This document shows positions 15,729 through 24,062 of a stretch of 64,000 bases of DNA, piece after piece; the stretch's first letter is position 1, and every line of letters starts with the position of its first letter. Position numbers and translations under genes: made by a program. The DNA is taken from the NCBI GenBank assembly GCA_016928195.1, contig JAFGLF010000087.1, positions 38,330-102,329 on the forward strand. The letters run 5' to 3'. Source of the stretch: Elusimicrobiota bacterium. GTDB taxonomy: Bacteria; Elusimicrobiota; UBA8919. The notes under the pieces were generated by a model. That model saw nothing but the letters and a program-made list of their open reading frames with translations. It had not been told where the DNA came from and did no database searches.

Positions 15729-16472
15729 ATGGATTGTAAAAAATTTGAAAAAAGTGTTGTTTTATGGCTCAGAAAGAAAATCAAGAGCACAAAGCGTAAT
15801 GGGATTGTTATAGGGCTTTCGGGCGGTATTGATTCTGCAGTTGTTGCCGCTCTGTGTAAAAAAGCAGTTGGCAGTAAAAAACTGTTATGTCTTATTTTGC
15901 CATGTCAATCACAAAAATCCGACATTATTGACGCAAAAAATGTCGCAAAAAAACTGAATATAAAAACAAAAACAGTCGAGCTTACAAAAATATATAATAA
16001 TCTGATAAAATTGTTGCCGAAAGGCAATAGAATATCGCAGGCAAACCTCAAGCCCCGTCTGCGAATGCTCACACTTTACTATTTTGCAAACAAGCTGGGT
16101 TATATTGTTGCAGGCACAGGGAATAAATCAGAGCTTTCTGTTGGTTACTTTACAAAATACGGTGATGGTGGAGTGGATATACTGCCTATAGGCAATTTAT
16201 ATAAATCCGAGGTCAGGGAACTGGCGTGGTTTTTAGAAATACCCGAAAGAATCATAAAAAAGGCACCTACAGCCGGACTCTGGAGTGGACAGACTGATGA
16301 AAGTGAAATGGGTATAACATACAATAAGCTTGATAATTTCCTGAAAAGTCGAAGATCCACTGTGGTGGGTCGAAGATCCGCCGTGGCGGAAAAAAAATTA
16401 AATAAAAAATTAAAAGAGCTGACAAATTTATCAATCCATAAATTATTCCCTCCGGAAATCTTTAGAGTATAA
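15729..16472 (+). CDS. nadE: NH3-dependent NAD+ synthetase
   Basis: A 247-residue NAD synthetase that amidates deamido-NAD+ in the last step of NAD biosynthesis. The PP-loop ATP pyrophosphatase motif is LSGGIDSAVVAAL, followed by AGTGNKSELSVGYFTKYGDGG and GLWSGQTDESEMG. There is no glutaminase domain, so ammonia is the likely nitrogen donor. The ATG at 15729 is preferred because GGAG lies 7 bp upstream; a TTG 18 bp earlier is also in frame. A Ser/Arg/Val-rich insertion near the C-terminus (SRRSTVVGRRSAV) is coded by two copies of a GTCGAAGATCC repeat, each followed by a small palindrome. Confidence 0.92.
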   Translation: MDCKKFEKSVVLWLRKKIKSTKRNGIVIGLSGGIDSAVVAALCKKAVGSKKLLCLILPCQSQKSDIIDAKNVAKKLNIKTKTVELTKIYNNLIKLLPKGNRISQANLKPRLRMLTLYYFANKLGYIVAGTGNKSELSVGYFTKYGDGGVDILPIGNLYKSEVRELAWFLEIPERIIKKAPTAGLWSGQTDESEMGITYNKLDNFLKSRRSTVVGRRSAVAEKKLNKKLKELTNLSIHKLFPPEIFRV

Positions 16473-16473
16473 A

Positions 16474-18075
16474 ATGTTGAGCAAAGCGAAATCCGCCTCA
16501 GGCGGAATAAAAAAACTTCTTTTATGTATCTCATCATCAGTTTTTATTATTTTATCCTGTCCTAACTATACCGGGAGGTCTTTTTGGCCGTTTGCGTGGA
16601 TTTCGCTTGTTCCCCTTTTTATTGTAATACAAAATGAAAAACCGTTAAGTTCATTTTTATATGGTATTCTGACAGGTCTTGCTGCCTATTGCGGGATTCT
16701 ATACTGGCTTGTTCAGACTTTTTCTGCTGCCGGAGAACCAAAAATCGTCGGAATTACTGCACTACTTCTCATTTCCCTATACCTTGCCTTATATTATGGT
16801 GCTTTTTGTTTCTTAGCCTCTCACTTCTCACTTCTCACTTCTCACTTCTCACTTGTATTTATCTGGGTTTCCCTGGAATTACTACTTACTCATCTTTTTA
16901 CAGGTTTCCCGACATTATTAGGATATACACAATGGAATTTTCTTCCGATAATACAAATTTCGGAATTTACCGGCGTATACGGTGTTTCTTCCCTGATAAT
17001 ATTGGTTAATATTGCAATAACAAATATTATCACAAAAAGACAAAAACCTTTTTCGCCTTCTAACTTTCTCACTCTCTCACTGATTCTGATATGTTTGATA
17101 TTTGGATTTTATAAACTCAAGAACCCAATAACTCACCCGCTCCGCTCTCGCTTGAGCGAGGCGAGAGAACCCAATAACTCAAGAACCGTTTCTATCCTGC
17201 AGGGCAACATCGACCAGTATAAAAAATGGAATGCTGAATATGAACGGGATATAATAGATTCATATTCAATGCTTGCCTTAAATACATCAGCAAACACGGA
17301 TTTAATTATTTGGCCGGAGTCTGCTGTTCAGAGACCTTTGATACGCGATATAGATACATATAATTGGGTTAGCAAAATCGTTAGAAAAACAAAGACCCAG
17401 CACCTGATAGGTTCGAATGATATTCAGAATGGTAAATATTATGTTTCTGCGTTTTTAATATCTGCCGACGGCAGGATTATAGATGAATACTCGAAAAATC
17501 ACCTTGTGCCTTTTGGCGAATATATGCCGTTAAGAAATATTCTTGGAAAATTTATAAAAGTTGTAAATGAAATCGGAGAGTTTTCGTCAAAAAAAAGATA
17601 CGAAAGTATAAATTCGAAATCCGGTAGGCTTGCCGTTAATATCTGTTTTGAGGCTATTTTTCCTAATGAAATCAGAAAATTGGTAAAAAATGGCGCGCAG
17701 GTAATAGTAAATATCACAAATGATGCATGGTATTTAAAGACATCTGCACCATATCAGCACTTTGTTATGAATGTTTTCAGGGCGGTTGAAAACAGAAGGG
17801 AGTTGGTAAGAGCTGCTAATACAGGCATCTCAGGTTTTATCGATTCCAGAGGCAGGGTAAAATCAAAAACAGAAATTTTTGCGACAACAATTTTGGCCGA
17901 TAAGGTTCAGTTGATGGATAATATAACTTTTTATACCAGATTCGGAAATGTTTTTGCTTATACATGTCTGATCCTCTCAATAATCTGTTTGACCCAGCCA
18001 TTCCTTAGGGGTTTTTTCGCTAAAGGCAGACCTGCTAGGAAGGAAGAGCTGGTTGACATTAAGAAAAAAATTTGA
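16474..18075 (+). CDS. lnt: apolipoprotein N-acyltransferase
   Basis: A 533-residue integral membrane enzyme that adds the third acyl chain to lipoproteins. About seven N-terminal membrane helices are followed by a nitrilase-like domain (from about 235). The catalytic triad residues sit in recognisable contexts: Glu in IWPESAV, Lys in YSKNHLVPFGEY, Cys in VNICFEAIFP. Two in-frame insertions come from repeat DNA: a SHFSLLTSHFSL stretch from CTCACTT heptamers, and a segment with two NPIT / NPNN copies around LRSRLSEAREP before the catalytic domain. The N-terminus (LSKAKSASGGIK) also contains a small TCCGCC / GGCGGA palindrome. It follows nadE by 1 bp. Together with lgt and lspA it completes lipoprotein maturation. 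Confidence 0.93.
   Translation: MLSKAKSASGGIKKLLLCISSSVFIILSCPNYTGRSFWPFAWISLVPLFIVIQNEKPLSSFLYGILTGLAAYCGILYWLVQTFSAAGEPKIVGITALLLISLYLALYYGAFCFLASHFSLLTSHFSLVFIWVSLELLLTHLFTGFPTLLGYTQWNFLPIIQISEFTGVYGVSSLIILVNIAITNIITKRQKPFSPSNFLTLSLILICLIFGFYKLKNPITHPLRSRLSEAREPNNSRTVSILQGNIDQYKKWNAEYERDIIDSYSMLALNTSANTDLIIWPESAVQRPLIRDIDTYNWVSKIVRKTKTQHLIGSNDIQNGKYYVSAFLISADGRIIDEYSKNHLVPFGEYMPLRNILGKFIKVVNEIGEFSSKKRYESINSKSGRLAVNICFEAIFPNEIRKLVKNGAQVIVNITNDAWYLKTSAPYQHFVMNVFRAVENRRELVRAANTGISGFIDSRGRVKSKTEIFATTILADKVQLMDNITFYTRFGNVFAYTCLILSIICLTQPFLRGFFAKGRPARKEELVDIKKKI
16820..16854 (+). repeat. heptamer tandem repeat inside lnt
   Basis: Five perfect copies of CTCACTT (35 bp). The period is not a multiple of three, so a change of one or two units would shift the lnt frame. 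Confidence 0.9.
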
Positions 18076-18081
18076 TAGATT
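18053..18081 (+). promoter_or_regulatory. promoter for the GAF/HD-GYP gene
   Basis: TTGACA (18053-18058), 17 bp, TAGATT (18076-18081). It sits in the last codons of lnt, with the -10 box beginning directly after the stop. The predicted start near 18088 fits a gene start at 18111 or 18120. Confidence 0.6.
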
Positions 18082-18119
18082 TATAAAACAAAACTGAATT
18101 TAATCTGTTGGTGAGTGAA

Positions 18120-19343
18120 ATGACAAATGCTTTTGAAGAACTTTTGAATATAGGAATAGCACTTTCAAGCGTACATGACCTTGATAAGCTTCTGGATATG
18201 ATTCTTTTGGAAGCCCAGCGTCTTACCAGTGCCGATGCGGGTTCTATATATCTTGTCGAAGATAATAAGCTTATTTTTAAGACAACCCGGTCCAATACTT
18301 ATTTTAAAAGATGGGGCGAGAAAAAAACACGTGAAATTTTTAAAAGTTTCGAACTGCCAATAACAAAACAAAGTATTGCCGGTTATGTTGCCCTCACTTC
18401 AAAACCTCTGAACATTTCCGATGTTGGAAAAATCTCTGGCAAATCTGAATTCCATTATAATTCAACAATGGATAAACAATACGGTTATAAGGCGGTTTCG
18501 ATGTTATCCGTTCCCATGCTTGATATGAATAGTAAAATAATCGGGGTGCTTCAGCTTATAAACTCGATGAAAAAAAGAAAACCGGTTTCTTTTACAAAGA
18601 AGCATGAAAGAATTACCGCTGCACTTTCTTCCCAGGCTGCAGTAGCAATTCTTAATGCAAAACTTACGGAAGAACTGAAGAGTGCACATCTTGATACTAT
18701 ATTCAGATTGTCTGCTGCAGCCGAATACCGGGATAGAGAAACCGGTAATCATATAAAACGGGTGAGCCGTTATTCGAAGTTAATAGCAGACAAAATTAAT
18801 CTTTCAAAATACGAGTCCGAACTCATATTCTGGGCGTCACCTATGCATGATATAGGCAAACTCGGTATTCCTGATGTGATACTCCAGAAGCCTGGAATTT
18901 TGACTCCTGAAGAAAGGGAAATAATGGAAAATCATACAGTTATAGGCGGTCTTATTCTCAAAGGTGCAAAAGCGGATATACTCGCTAAGTCCAGAATAAT
19001 AGCAATGACCCATCACGAGAAATTTGACGGAACCGGATATCCGCAGAAACTTAAAGGTAACGCTATACCTATTGAAGGAAGAATTACTGCTCTTGCAGAT
19101 GTATACGATGCACTATGTTCCAAAAGGTGTTATAAGGATGCTTTTCCTGAGGAAAAAATTCTAAAAATTCTGAACGAGAGCAGGGGTACGCATTTTGACC
19201 CAAAAATTCTGGATGTATTTTTAGGTGAGTATGACGAGGTTAGAATAATAAACAAACAATTTGCCGACAAAGAAGAAGATTTTGATAAATTTATTGACGT
19301 AAAAAAGATAAATATTTCCGATTTACTTAGAGATACACAATAA
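18120..19343 (+). CDS. GAF - HD-GYP cyclic-di-GMP phosphodiesterase
   Basis: A 407-residue cytoplasmic signalling protein. Residues about 10-175 form a GAF sensor domain (ELLNIGIALSSVHDLDKLLDMIL, ADAGSIYL, VSMLSVPML, GVLQLIN). The rest is an HD-GYP domain with the key motifs intact: ETGNHIKRVSRYS, MHDIGKLGIPD, HHEKFDGTGYP and ALADVYDAL, so c-di-GMP hydrolysis is expected. The ligand of the GAF domain is unknown. The start is chosen at ATG 18120, with GGTGAG upstream; GTG at 18111 is also possible. It is followed 19 bp later by a GGDEF gene, forming an opposing enzyme pair. Confidence 0.87.
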   Translation: MTNAFEELLNIGIALSSVHDLDKLLDMILLEAQRLTSADAGSIYLVEDNKLIFKTTRSNTYFKRWGEKKTREIFKSFELPITKQSIAGYVALTSKPLNISDVGKISGKSEFHYNSTMDKQYGYKAVSMLSVPMLDMNSKIIGVLQLINSMKKRKPVSFTKKHERITAALSSQAAVAILNAKLTEELKSAHLDTIFRLSAAAEYRDRETGNHIKRVSRYSKLIADKINLSKYESELIFWASPMHDIGKLGIPDVILQKPGILTPEEREIMENHTVIGGLILKGAKADILAKSRIIAMTHHEKFDGTGYPQKLKGNAIPIEGRITALADVYDALCSKRCYKDAFPEEKILKILNESRGTHFDPKILDVFLGEYDEVRIINKQFADKEEDFDKFIDVKKINISDLLRDTQ

Positions 19344-19362
19344 TAAGCTGATTTTGAATGTT

Positions 19363-20061
19363 ATGTATAAAAAAATAAAATCGAGATTAGCTATTTTTAG
19401 TTATAAATATGTTTTGCTTTTACTATTACTGGTTCCATTAACAACTGAGTATCTCGAATTAGGGCATTTTCCTGAAAATTTAAGGGGATGGACTACGGAA
19501 ATAGTAATGACAATAATTATTGGTACCATAATTTTGGCTATTTATCGACAGTATAGCCTGCTGGAAAAACTTTCTGTTCTTGACCACCTAACCGGCATTG
19601 GTAATAGACGTCAGTTTGAAATAGACCTTAACCGGGAAATATTGAGAACAAAGCGAATGAAGACCGGGCTTGGTCTCATATTTTTTGATCTTGATGGATT
19701 TAAAGAGATAAATGATAGATATGGTCATAAAACAGGCGATAATGTCCTTGTTCAGTTTGCACGGGGATTGTCCGATTTTGTCAGAAAGGGATCAGATTAT
19801 TGCTATCGGTTCGGAGGAGATGAATTCGCAGTTTTACTTACTGGTATGAAAAATAAAGAAATAAACAAAACTGAAAGTCAAATAGAAGACCAGCTTACAA
19901 AGAAAGTTTTTAGCAAGTTGCCGGAAGGAGTTTCTGTATCAAACGGTTTTGTTTTATTGAAAGCCGGCGAAACTTATAATGAACTCTTGAAAAGAGCTGA
20001 TGAGGCAATGTATCAGGCTAAGTACAATAAGAAATACGCATATAGAAGTTCCCATCCATAA
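19363..20061 (+). CDS. membrane-anchored GGDEF diguanylate cyclase
   Basis: A 232-residue protein with two N-terminal membrane helices (about 15-30 and 50-65) and a C-terminal GGDEF domain. Visible motifs are DHLTGIGNRRQFE, FFDLDGFKEINDRYGH, the intact active site RFGGDEFAVLL, and a final ADEAMYQAK. It should make c-di-GMP. The allosteric I-site, normally RxxD just before GGDEF, reads KGSD, so product inhibition may be weakened. The neighbour is an HD-GYP phosphodiesterase, suggesting local control of c-di-GMP. Start at ATG 19363; an upstream TTG (19354) is in frame. Confidence 0.86.
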   Translation: MYKKIKSRLAIFSYKYVLLLLLLVPLTTEYLELGHFPENLRGWTTEIVMTIIIGTIILAIYRQYSLLEKLSVLDHLTGIGNRRQFEIDLNREILRTKRMKTGLGLIFFDLDGFKEINDRYGHKTGDNVLVQFARGLSDFVRKGSDYCYRFGGDEFAVLLTGMKNKEINKTESQIEDQLTKKVFSKLPEGVSVSNGFVLLKAGETYNELLKRADEAMYQAKYNKKYAYRSSHP

Positions 20062-20085
20062 CTTATCATATAAGGGGTTGAAGAT

Positions 20086-21193
20086 ATGTTAACAGAATTA
20101 AAAGCTAAAACTGAAAGATTATTTCTGAAAATCGAGGGAATTAGGGGGTATCTTTGATTTAGATAATAAAAACAAACAGATTGCAGAGATGGAAAAAAAG
20201 ACTCTCTACCCAAACTTCTGGAGCAATCCCGCCGAGGCACAGAAAACGATGCAGTTACTTAACTCCCTGAAATCACAGGTCGTAAAATTTGAAAAAATAA
20301 GAAAGGAAGTTTCCGATACGACCGAATTACTTGCAATCGCCGAAGCAGAAAAGGATTCTTCGCTTGAAAAAGATATAGAAGAATCCCTTAAAAAAATAGA
20401 ATCGGAGATTTTATCCATGGATTTGCAGTTAAAACTTTCCGGTGAATTTGATAAAAATAATGCCATTGTTTCAATACATTCCGGTGCCGGCGGTACCGAG
20501 GCATGCGACTGGGCAGGGATGCTTTTGAGAATGTACACACGTTGGGCTGAAAAAAAGAGTTTTTCGATGGAAATTGTGGATACTCTTCCCGGTGATGAAG
20601 CCGGTATAAAATCGGTAACATTTATTGTAAAAGGTGAAAATTCGTATGGTTATCTGAAATCCGAACTAGGGGTTCACCGGCTGGTCAGAATTTCGCCGTT
20701 TGATTCCAATAAAAGAAGGCACACATCATTTGCTTCCGTGGATGTTATGCCGGAAATAGAGGATACGATAAAGGTTGAAATAAAGGATGACGATATAAAA
20801 ATCGATACCTTCAGGGCCGGTGGTGCAGGAGGTCAGCATGTGAATAAAACGGATTCTGCTGTGCGTATAACCCATCTGCCTACAGGTACGGTTGTTCAGT
20901 CACAAAATGAACGTTCGCAATATAAAAACAAGGCAACAGCAATGAAACTGCTTAAAGCCAAGCTCTATGAACTGGAGCAGGAAAAAAAGCGCGCCCAGAT
21001 AGAAAAACACTATGATGAAAAAGGCAGTATAGCCTGGGGAAATCAGATAAGGAGTTATGTGTTTATGCCTTATCAGATGGTAAAGGACCATAGAACAAAT
21101 CACGAAGTCGGCAATGTTTCCAGAGTGATGGACGGTGATTTGGACCCTTTTATTAACGCCTACCTCTCGCAAAATACCGCAAAAACATCTTGA
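20086..21193 (+). CDS. prfB: peptide chain release factor 2 (programmed +1 frameshift)
   Basis: RF2 ends translation at UGA and UAA. The gene is in two frames: 23 codons from ATG 20086 end at TGA 20155-20157, and the main frame continues from GAT 20156, giving 368 residues if the ribosome shifts +1. The shift site AGGGGGTATCTTTGA is the same as the known prfB frameshift site. The main part has the SPF stop-recognition tripeptide (VRISPFDSNKRRH) and the GGQ catalytic loop (FRAGGAGGQHVNKTDSAVR). Taking only the long frame would lose the N-terminal helix. RF2 level should be autoregulated through this UGA. Confidence 0.95.
20143..20157 (+). promoter_or_regulatory. prfB programmed frameshift site
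   Basis: An internal Shine-Dalgarno-like AGGGGG (20143-20148), spacer TAT, slippery CTT and in-frame TGA followed by T. When RF2 is scarce the ribosome slips +1 on CTT and continues. Confidence 0.93.
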
Positions 21194-21218
21194 CAAACCC
21201 CCATAAATTTATTATACT
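21190..21218 (+). promoter_or_regulatory. lysS promoter
   Basis: TTGACA (21190-21195), 17 bp, TATACT (21213-21218). The -35 box overlaps the prfB TGA stop (21191-21193). The predicted start near 21225 leaves a leader of about 55 nt before lysS. Confidence 0.75.
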
Positions 21219-21278
21219 TTAAAGAAGTATAATTATACAATTTTAAGTCGGAATTTTTAGTATTTTAAGGTATAAAAA

Positions 21279-22721
21279 ATGGCTGAAGAAGAAATATATG
21301 CTCAGCGGCTGGAAAAGATTTCCCGTCTGAAAAAAGAAGGCATAAATCCTTATCCGAATAAGTTTGCCTATACTGTTACTGCGCAGAAGGTGCTTAATGA
21401 TATGCCTGCGGGTAATGTTATTTTGTCCGGCAGGATTCTGACTGTCCGGAAGATGGGCAAAGCAGCATTTTTGACTATAAAGGATGCAACGGCAAAAATA
21501 CAGCTTTATATTAAACAGGATGTTGTAGGAGCAGAAAACTACAGGATTTTTGAGTTGTTCGATATAGGCGATTATATAGGCGTTGAGGGCACTGTATTTA
21601 AGACAAGAACAGGCGAAATAACCATAAAGGTAGAAAAATTTCAATTTTTGTCAAAGTCATTAAGAGGGCTTCCCGAGAAATGGCACGGATTGAAAGATGT
21701 AGAAACAAGATATCGGCAGAGGTATCTTGACCTGATTTCAAATATTGAGGTTTCGGAAATATTCAGGAAAAGAGCTAAAATAATTTCATCTATAAGGAGT
21801 TATTTGGATAAATCTAACTTTACCGAGGTCGAGACCCCGATGATGCAGTCAATACCCGGCGGTGCGGCAGCAAAACCGTTTACAACACACCATAATGCTC
21901 TGAATATAGACTTATATTTAAGGATTGCCCCGGAACTTTACCTAAAACGGCTTATTTTGGGAGGACTGGAACGCGTATACGAATTAGGGAGAACTTTTAG
22001 AAACGAAGGTATATCAACAAGGCATAACCCTGAATTTACTATTCTTGAAGTTTATCAGGCATATTCTGATTATAATGATATGATGCTTTTGTGTAAGAAT
22101 ATTATACAGGAAACTGCTAATGCCATAGGTGTTTCGAAAATTTCGCATGAAAAGACAGAAATTAATATTTTTGGTGAGTGGCAGCGTCTTTCCATTGAAA
22201 CAGCATTTAAAGAGGCAGGAGTGGATTTCCAGTCGTTTTTTTCCGAAACAGGGATTAGGAAATTAGGCCAGGATTTTGAAGTTGAAAATTATCAAAACAT
22301 ACCGGCAAGAAAGATATTTGATCATATTTTTGATAAGTTGATAAAACCGAAACTGATTGAGCCCACTTTTGTTGTGGATTGGCCGAAATTCTTATGTCCA
22401 TTGGCAAAAACAAAAGCAGAAAATCCGGAAATTGCCGAGAGGTTTGAGTTTTTTATTGCATGTGAAGAGCTGGCAAATGCCTATTCGGAGTTAAATGACC
22501 CTGTTGAACAGAAGAACCGTTTCGAAGAACAATTAAAAGAGCGTGAAAAGGGTGATGACGAAGCGGAATTTTTTGACGATAATTATATAAAGGCTCTTGA
22601 ATATGGAATGCCTCCTTGTGGGGGATTGGGAATAGGCATTGACCGTCTTGTAATGTTTCTGGTTCAGCAGGAATCTATTAAAGATGTCATTCTGTTCCCA
22701 TTATTAAAACCGGTTAAATGA
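21279..22721 (+). CDS. lysS: lysyl-tRNA synthetase, class II
   Basis: A 480-residue class II aminoacyl-tRNA synthetase. The N-terminal OB-fold anticodon-binding domain includes VILSGRILTVRKMGKAAFLTIKDATAKIQ. The catalytic domain has motif 1 around FTEVETPMMQSIPGGAAAKPF, motif 2 (YELGRTFRNEGISTRHNPEFT) and motif 3 (GGLGIGIDRLVMFL). Length is normal for the bacterial enzyme. It has its own promoter overlapping the end of prfB. The stop codon is the first element of a Class I palindrome leading into lolC. Confidence 0.96.
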   Translation: MAEEEIYAQRLEKISRLKKEGINPYPNKFAYTVTAQKVLNDMPAGNVILSGRILTVRKMGKAAFLTIKDATAKIQLYIKQDVVGAENYRIFELFDIGDYIGVEGTVFKTRTGEITIKVEKFQFLSKSLRGLPEKWHGLKDVETRYRQRYLDLISNIEVSEIFRKRAKIISSIRSYLDKSNFTEVETPMMQSIPGGAAAKPFTTHHNALNIDLYLRIAPELYLKRLILGGLERVYELGRTFRNEGISTRHNPEFTILEVYQAYSDYNDMMLLCKNIIQETANAIGVSKISHEKTEINIFGEWQRLSIETAFKEAGVDFQSFFSETGIRKLGQDFEVENYQNIPARKIFDHIFDKLIKPKLIEPTFVVDWPKFLCPLAKTKAENPEIAERFEFFIACEELANAYSELNDPVEQKNRFEEQLKEREKGDDEAEFFDDNYIKALEYGMPPCGGLGIGIDRLVMFLVQQESIKDVILFPLLKPVK

Positions 22722-22786
22722 ACCCAGCCCTTCCTGAATGAATGGGAAGAGATGGGAATATAAGTAAAGAAGAGGAAGGTCCGGGT
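22722..22786 (+). repeat. Class I stop-to-start palindrome, lysS/lolC
   Basis: Left arm ACCCAGCCCTTCCT (22722-22735) begins one base after the lysS TGA. Right arm AGGAAGGTCCGGGT (22773-22786) pairs with it at 12 of 14 positions and supplies both the purine-rich ribosome binding site (AGGAAGG) and the first two bases of the lolC GTG start. An overlapping ATG at 22718 opens a 7-residue frame, MNPALPE. Confidence 0.75.
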
Positions 22787-23975
22787 GAATTTTGAAAAAT
22801 TTGTTGCTCTAAGATATTTCTGGACAACTAGAAAAAAACTTTTTAGTGCCTTACTTACTATAATTTCAATTTCTGGAATTGCAGTTGGCGTAATGGCGCT
22901 TGTTATAACAATTTCGGTTATGGATGGGTTTCAGGCGGATATTAAGGAGAAAATACTATCTTTAAGTCCGCATATTGTTGTTCATTCGGAATATGAGATA
23001 TTAAGAGAAACACTTGATGCAATACCGGAAGTGGAAAGTACAGCCAGGTTTGTTTATGGCCAGATGATTTTAAGAAGAAACAAGAGCGCAACCGGTATTG
23101 TCATAAAAGGGATATTCCCCGACGAAGAAAAAAATATAATTCCACTTGAAAAAATATTAAAAAATAAAAACGCTAAAGCTTTAAAAGAAAAAACAGTTTT
23201 TATCGGTTCTGAGCTTGCTAATAATCTTATGATCTCCGTAGGCGACAAGGTAATTCTTGTTTCGCCTTTTGGACAAACATCTGCATTTGGAATTATGCCT
23301 AGAATGGAAGCATTTACGGTTGCGGATATATTCGAAACAGGGATGTATGAATATGATTCAAATTTTGTTTATGTTAACTATGAGGACGGACAGCGTCTCT
23401 TCAATAAGGAGGGGGTTAAAGGGATAGGTATAAAGACCGCAGATATATTTAATGCTGATAAAACGGCAAAGATAATTAAAAACAAACTGGGTTTCGGTTA
23501 TAACGTAAGATCGTGGAACCAGATGAATAAAAACCTTTTTTCGGCATTAAAGCTTGAGAAATTTGTAATGGTTTTAATTCTGACTTTAATTATAATTGTG
23601 GCAACTTTCAATGTAATTTCACTGCTTATTGTCACAACGGTTGAGAAAATACATTCTATAGGAATTCTGAAAGCTATCGGGGCTCAGCCGATGTCGATTA
23701 TGAAAATATTTTTAAATCTTGGTTTTATAATAGGAACAATTGGGACCTTTATTGGCGGCACTCTTGGGGTTATAGTATCTCTGCTTTTAGAGAAGTATAA
23801 ATTTATAAAACTTCCTGCTGATGTTTACTATATAGACAGATTACCTGTCAAAGTCGTGTTCCATGAAATTTTGCTGGTAATGGCTATCAGTGTAATTATT
23901 ACGCTTTTGGCTGCGGTATATCCTGCATGGAAAGGCAGCAGGATTGAGCCGTGCGAAGCATTGAGATATGAGTAA
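22785..23975 (+). CDS. lolC: LolC/LolE-type lipoprotein-releasing permease
   Basis: A 396-residue ABC permease of the LolC/LolE (FtsX/MacB-like) family. One membrane helix near residues 20-45 (KLFSALLTIISISGIAVGVMALV, start shown only as part of it), a large periplasmic domain, and three C-terminal helices from about 265 (VMVLILTLIIIVATFNVISLLI, the VEKIHSIGILKAIGA coupling region) are all visible. With lolD it should extract lipoproteins from the inner membrane for sorting to the outer membrane. Only one permease gene is present, suggesting a homodimer. Translation starts at GTG within the right arm of a palindrome. Confidence 0.87.
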   Translation: MNFEKFVALRYFWTTRKKLFSALLTIISISGIAVGVMALVITISVMDGFQADIKEKILSLSPHIVVHSEYEILRETLDAIPEVESTARFVYGQMILRRNKSATGIVIKGIFPDEEKNIIPLEKILKNKNAKALKEKTVFIGSELANNLMISVGDKVILVSPFGQTSAFGIMPRMEAFTVADIFETGMYEYDSNFVYVNYEDGQRLFNKEGVKGIGIKTADIFNADKTAKIIKNKLGFGYNVRSWNQMNKNLFSALKLEKFVMVLILTLIIIVATFNVISLLIVTTVEKIHSIGILKAIGAQPMSIMKIFLNLGFIIGTIGTFIGGTLGVIVSLLLEKYKFIKLPADVYYIDRLPVKVVFHEILLVMAISVIITLLAAVYPAWKGSRIEPCEALRYE

Positions 23976-23976
23976 G

Positions 23977-24057
23977 GAAACGCGAATACACGCGAATAAA
24001 TAAACATAACGCGAACATTCGCGAATATTTGCGTTAGATTTGCGACAATTAGCGTTA
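23977..24057 (+). repeat. CGCGAAT-class palindrome, lolC/lolD
   Basis: Left half AACGCGAATACACGCGAAT and AACGCGAAC; right half ATTCGCGAATATTTGCG, TTAGATTTGCGAC and AATTAGCGTTA. GCG cores in the right half are 10-11 bp apart. It fills the whole gap between the lolC stop and the lolD start. It is very similar to the copy at 38947-39029. Confidence 0.8.
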
Positions 24058-24062
24058 AGAAT

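Noticed and set aside
20155..20157. In-frame TGA in prfB as a selenocysteine codon or a pseudogene.
   Set aside because: The context is the standard RF2 frameshift site and the downstream +1 frame is complete, so recoding by frameshift explains it fully.
23977..24057. The CGCGAAT arrays resemble a CRISPR array at first sight.
   Set aside because: Units are short, inverted between the two halves, without constant repeats or unique spacers, and no cas gene is present.
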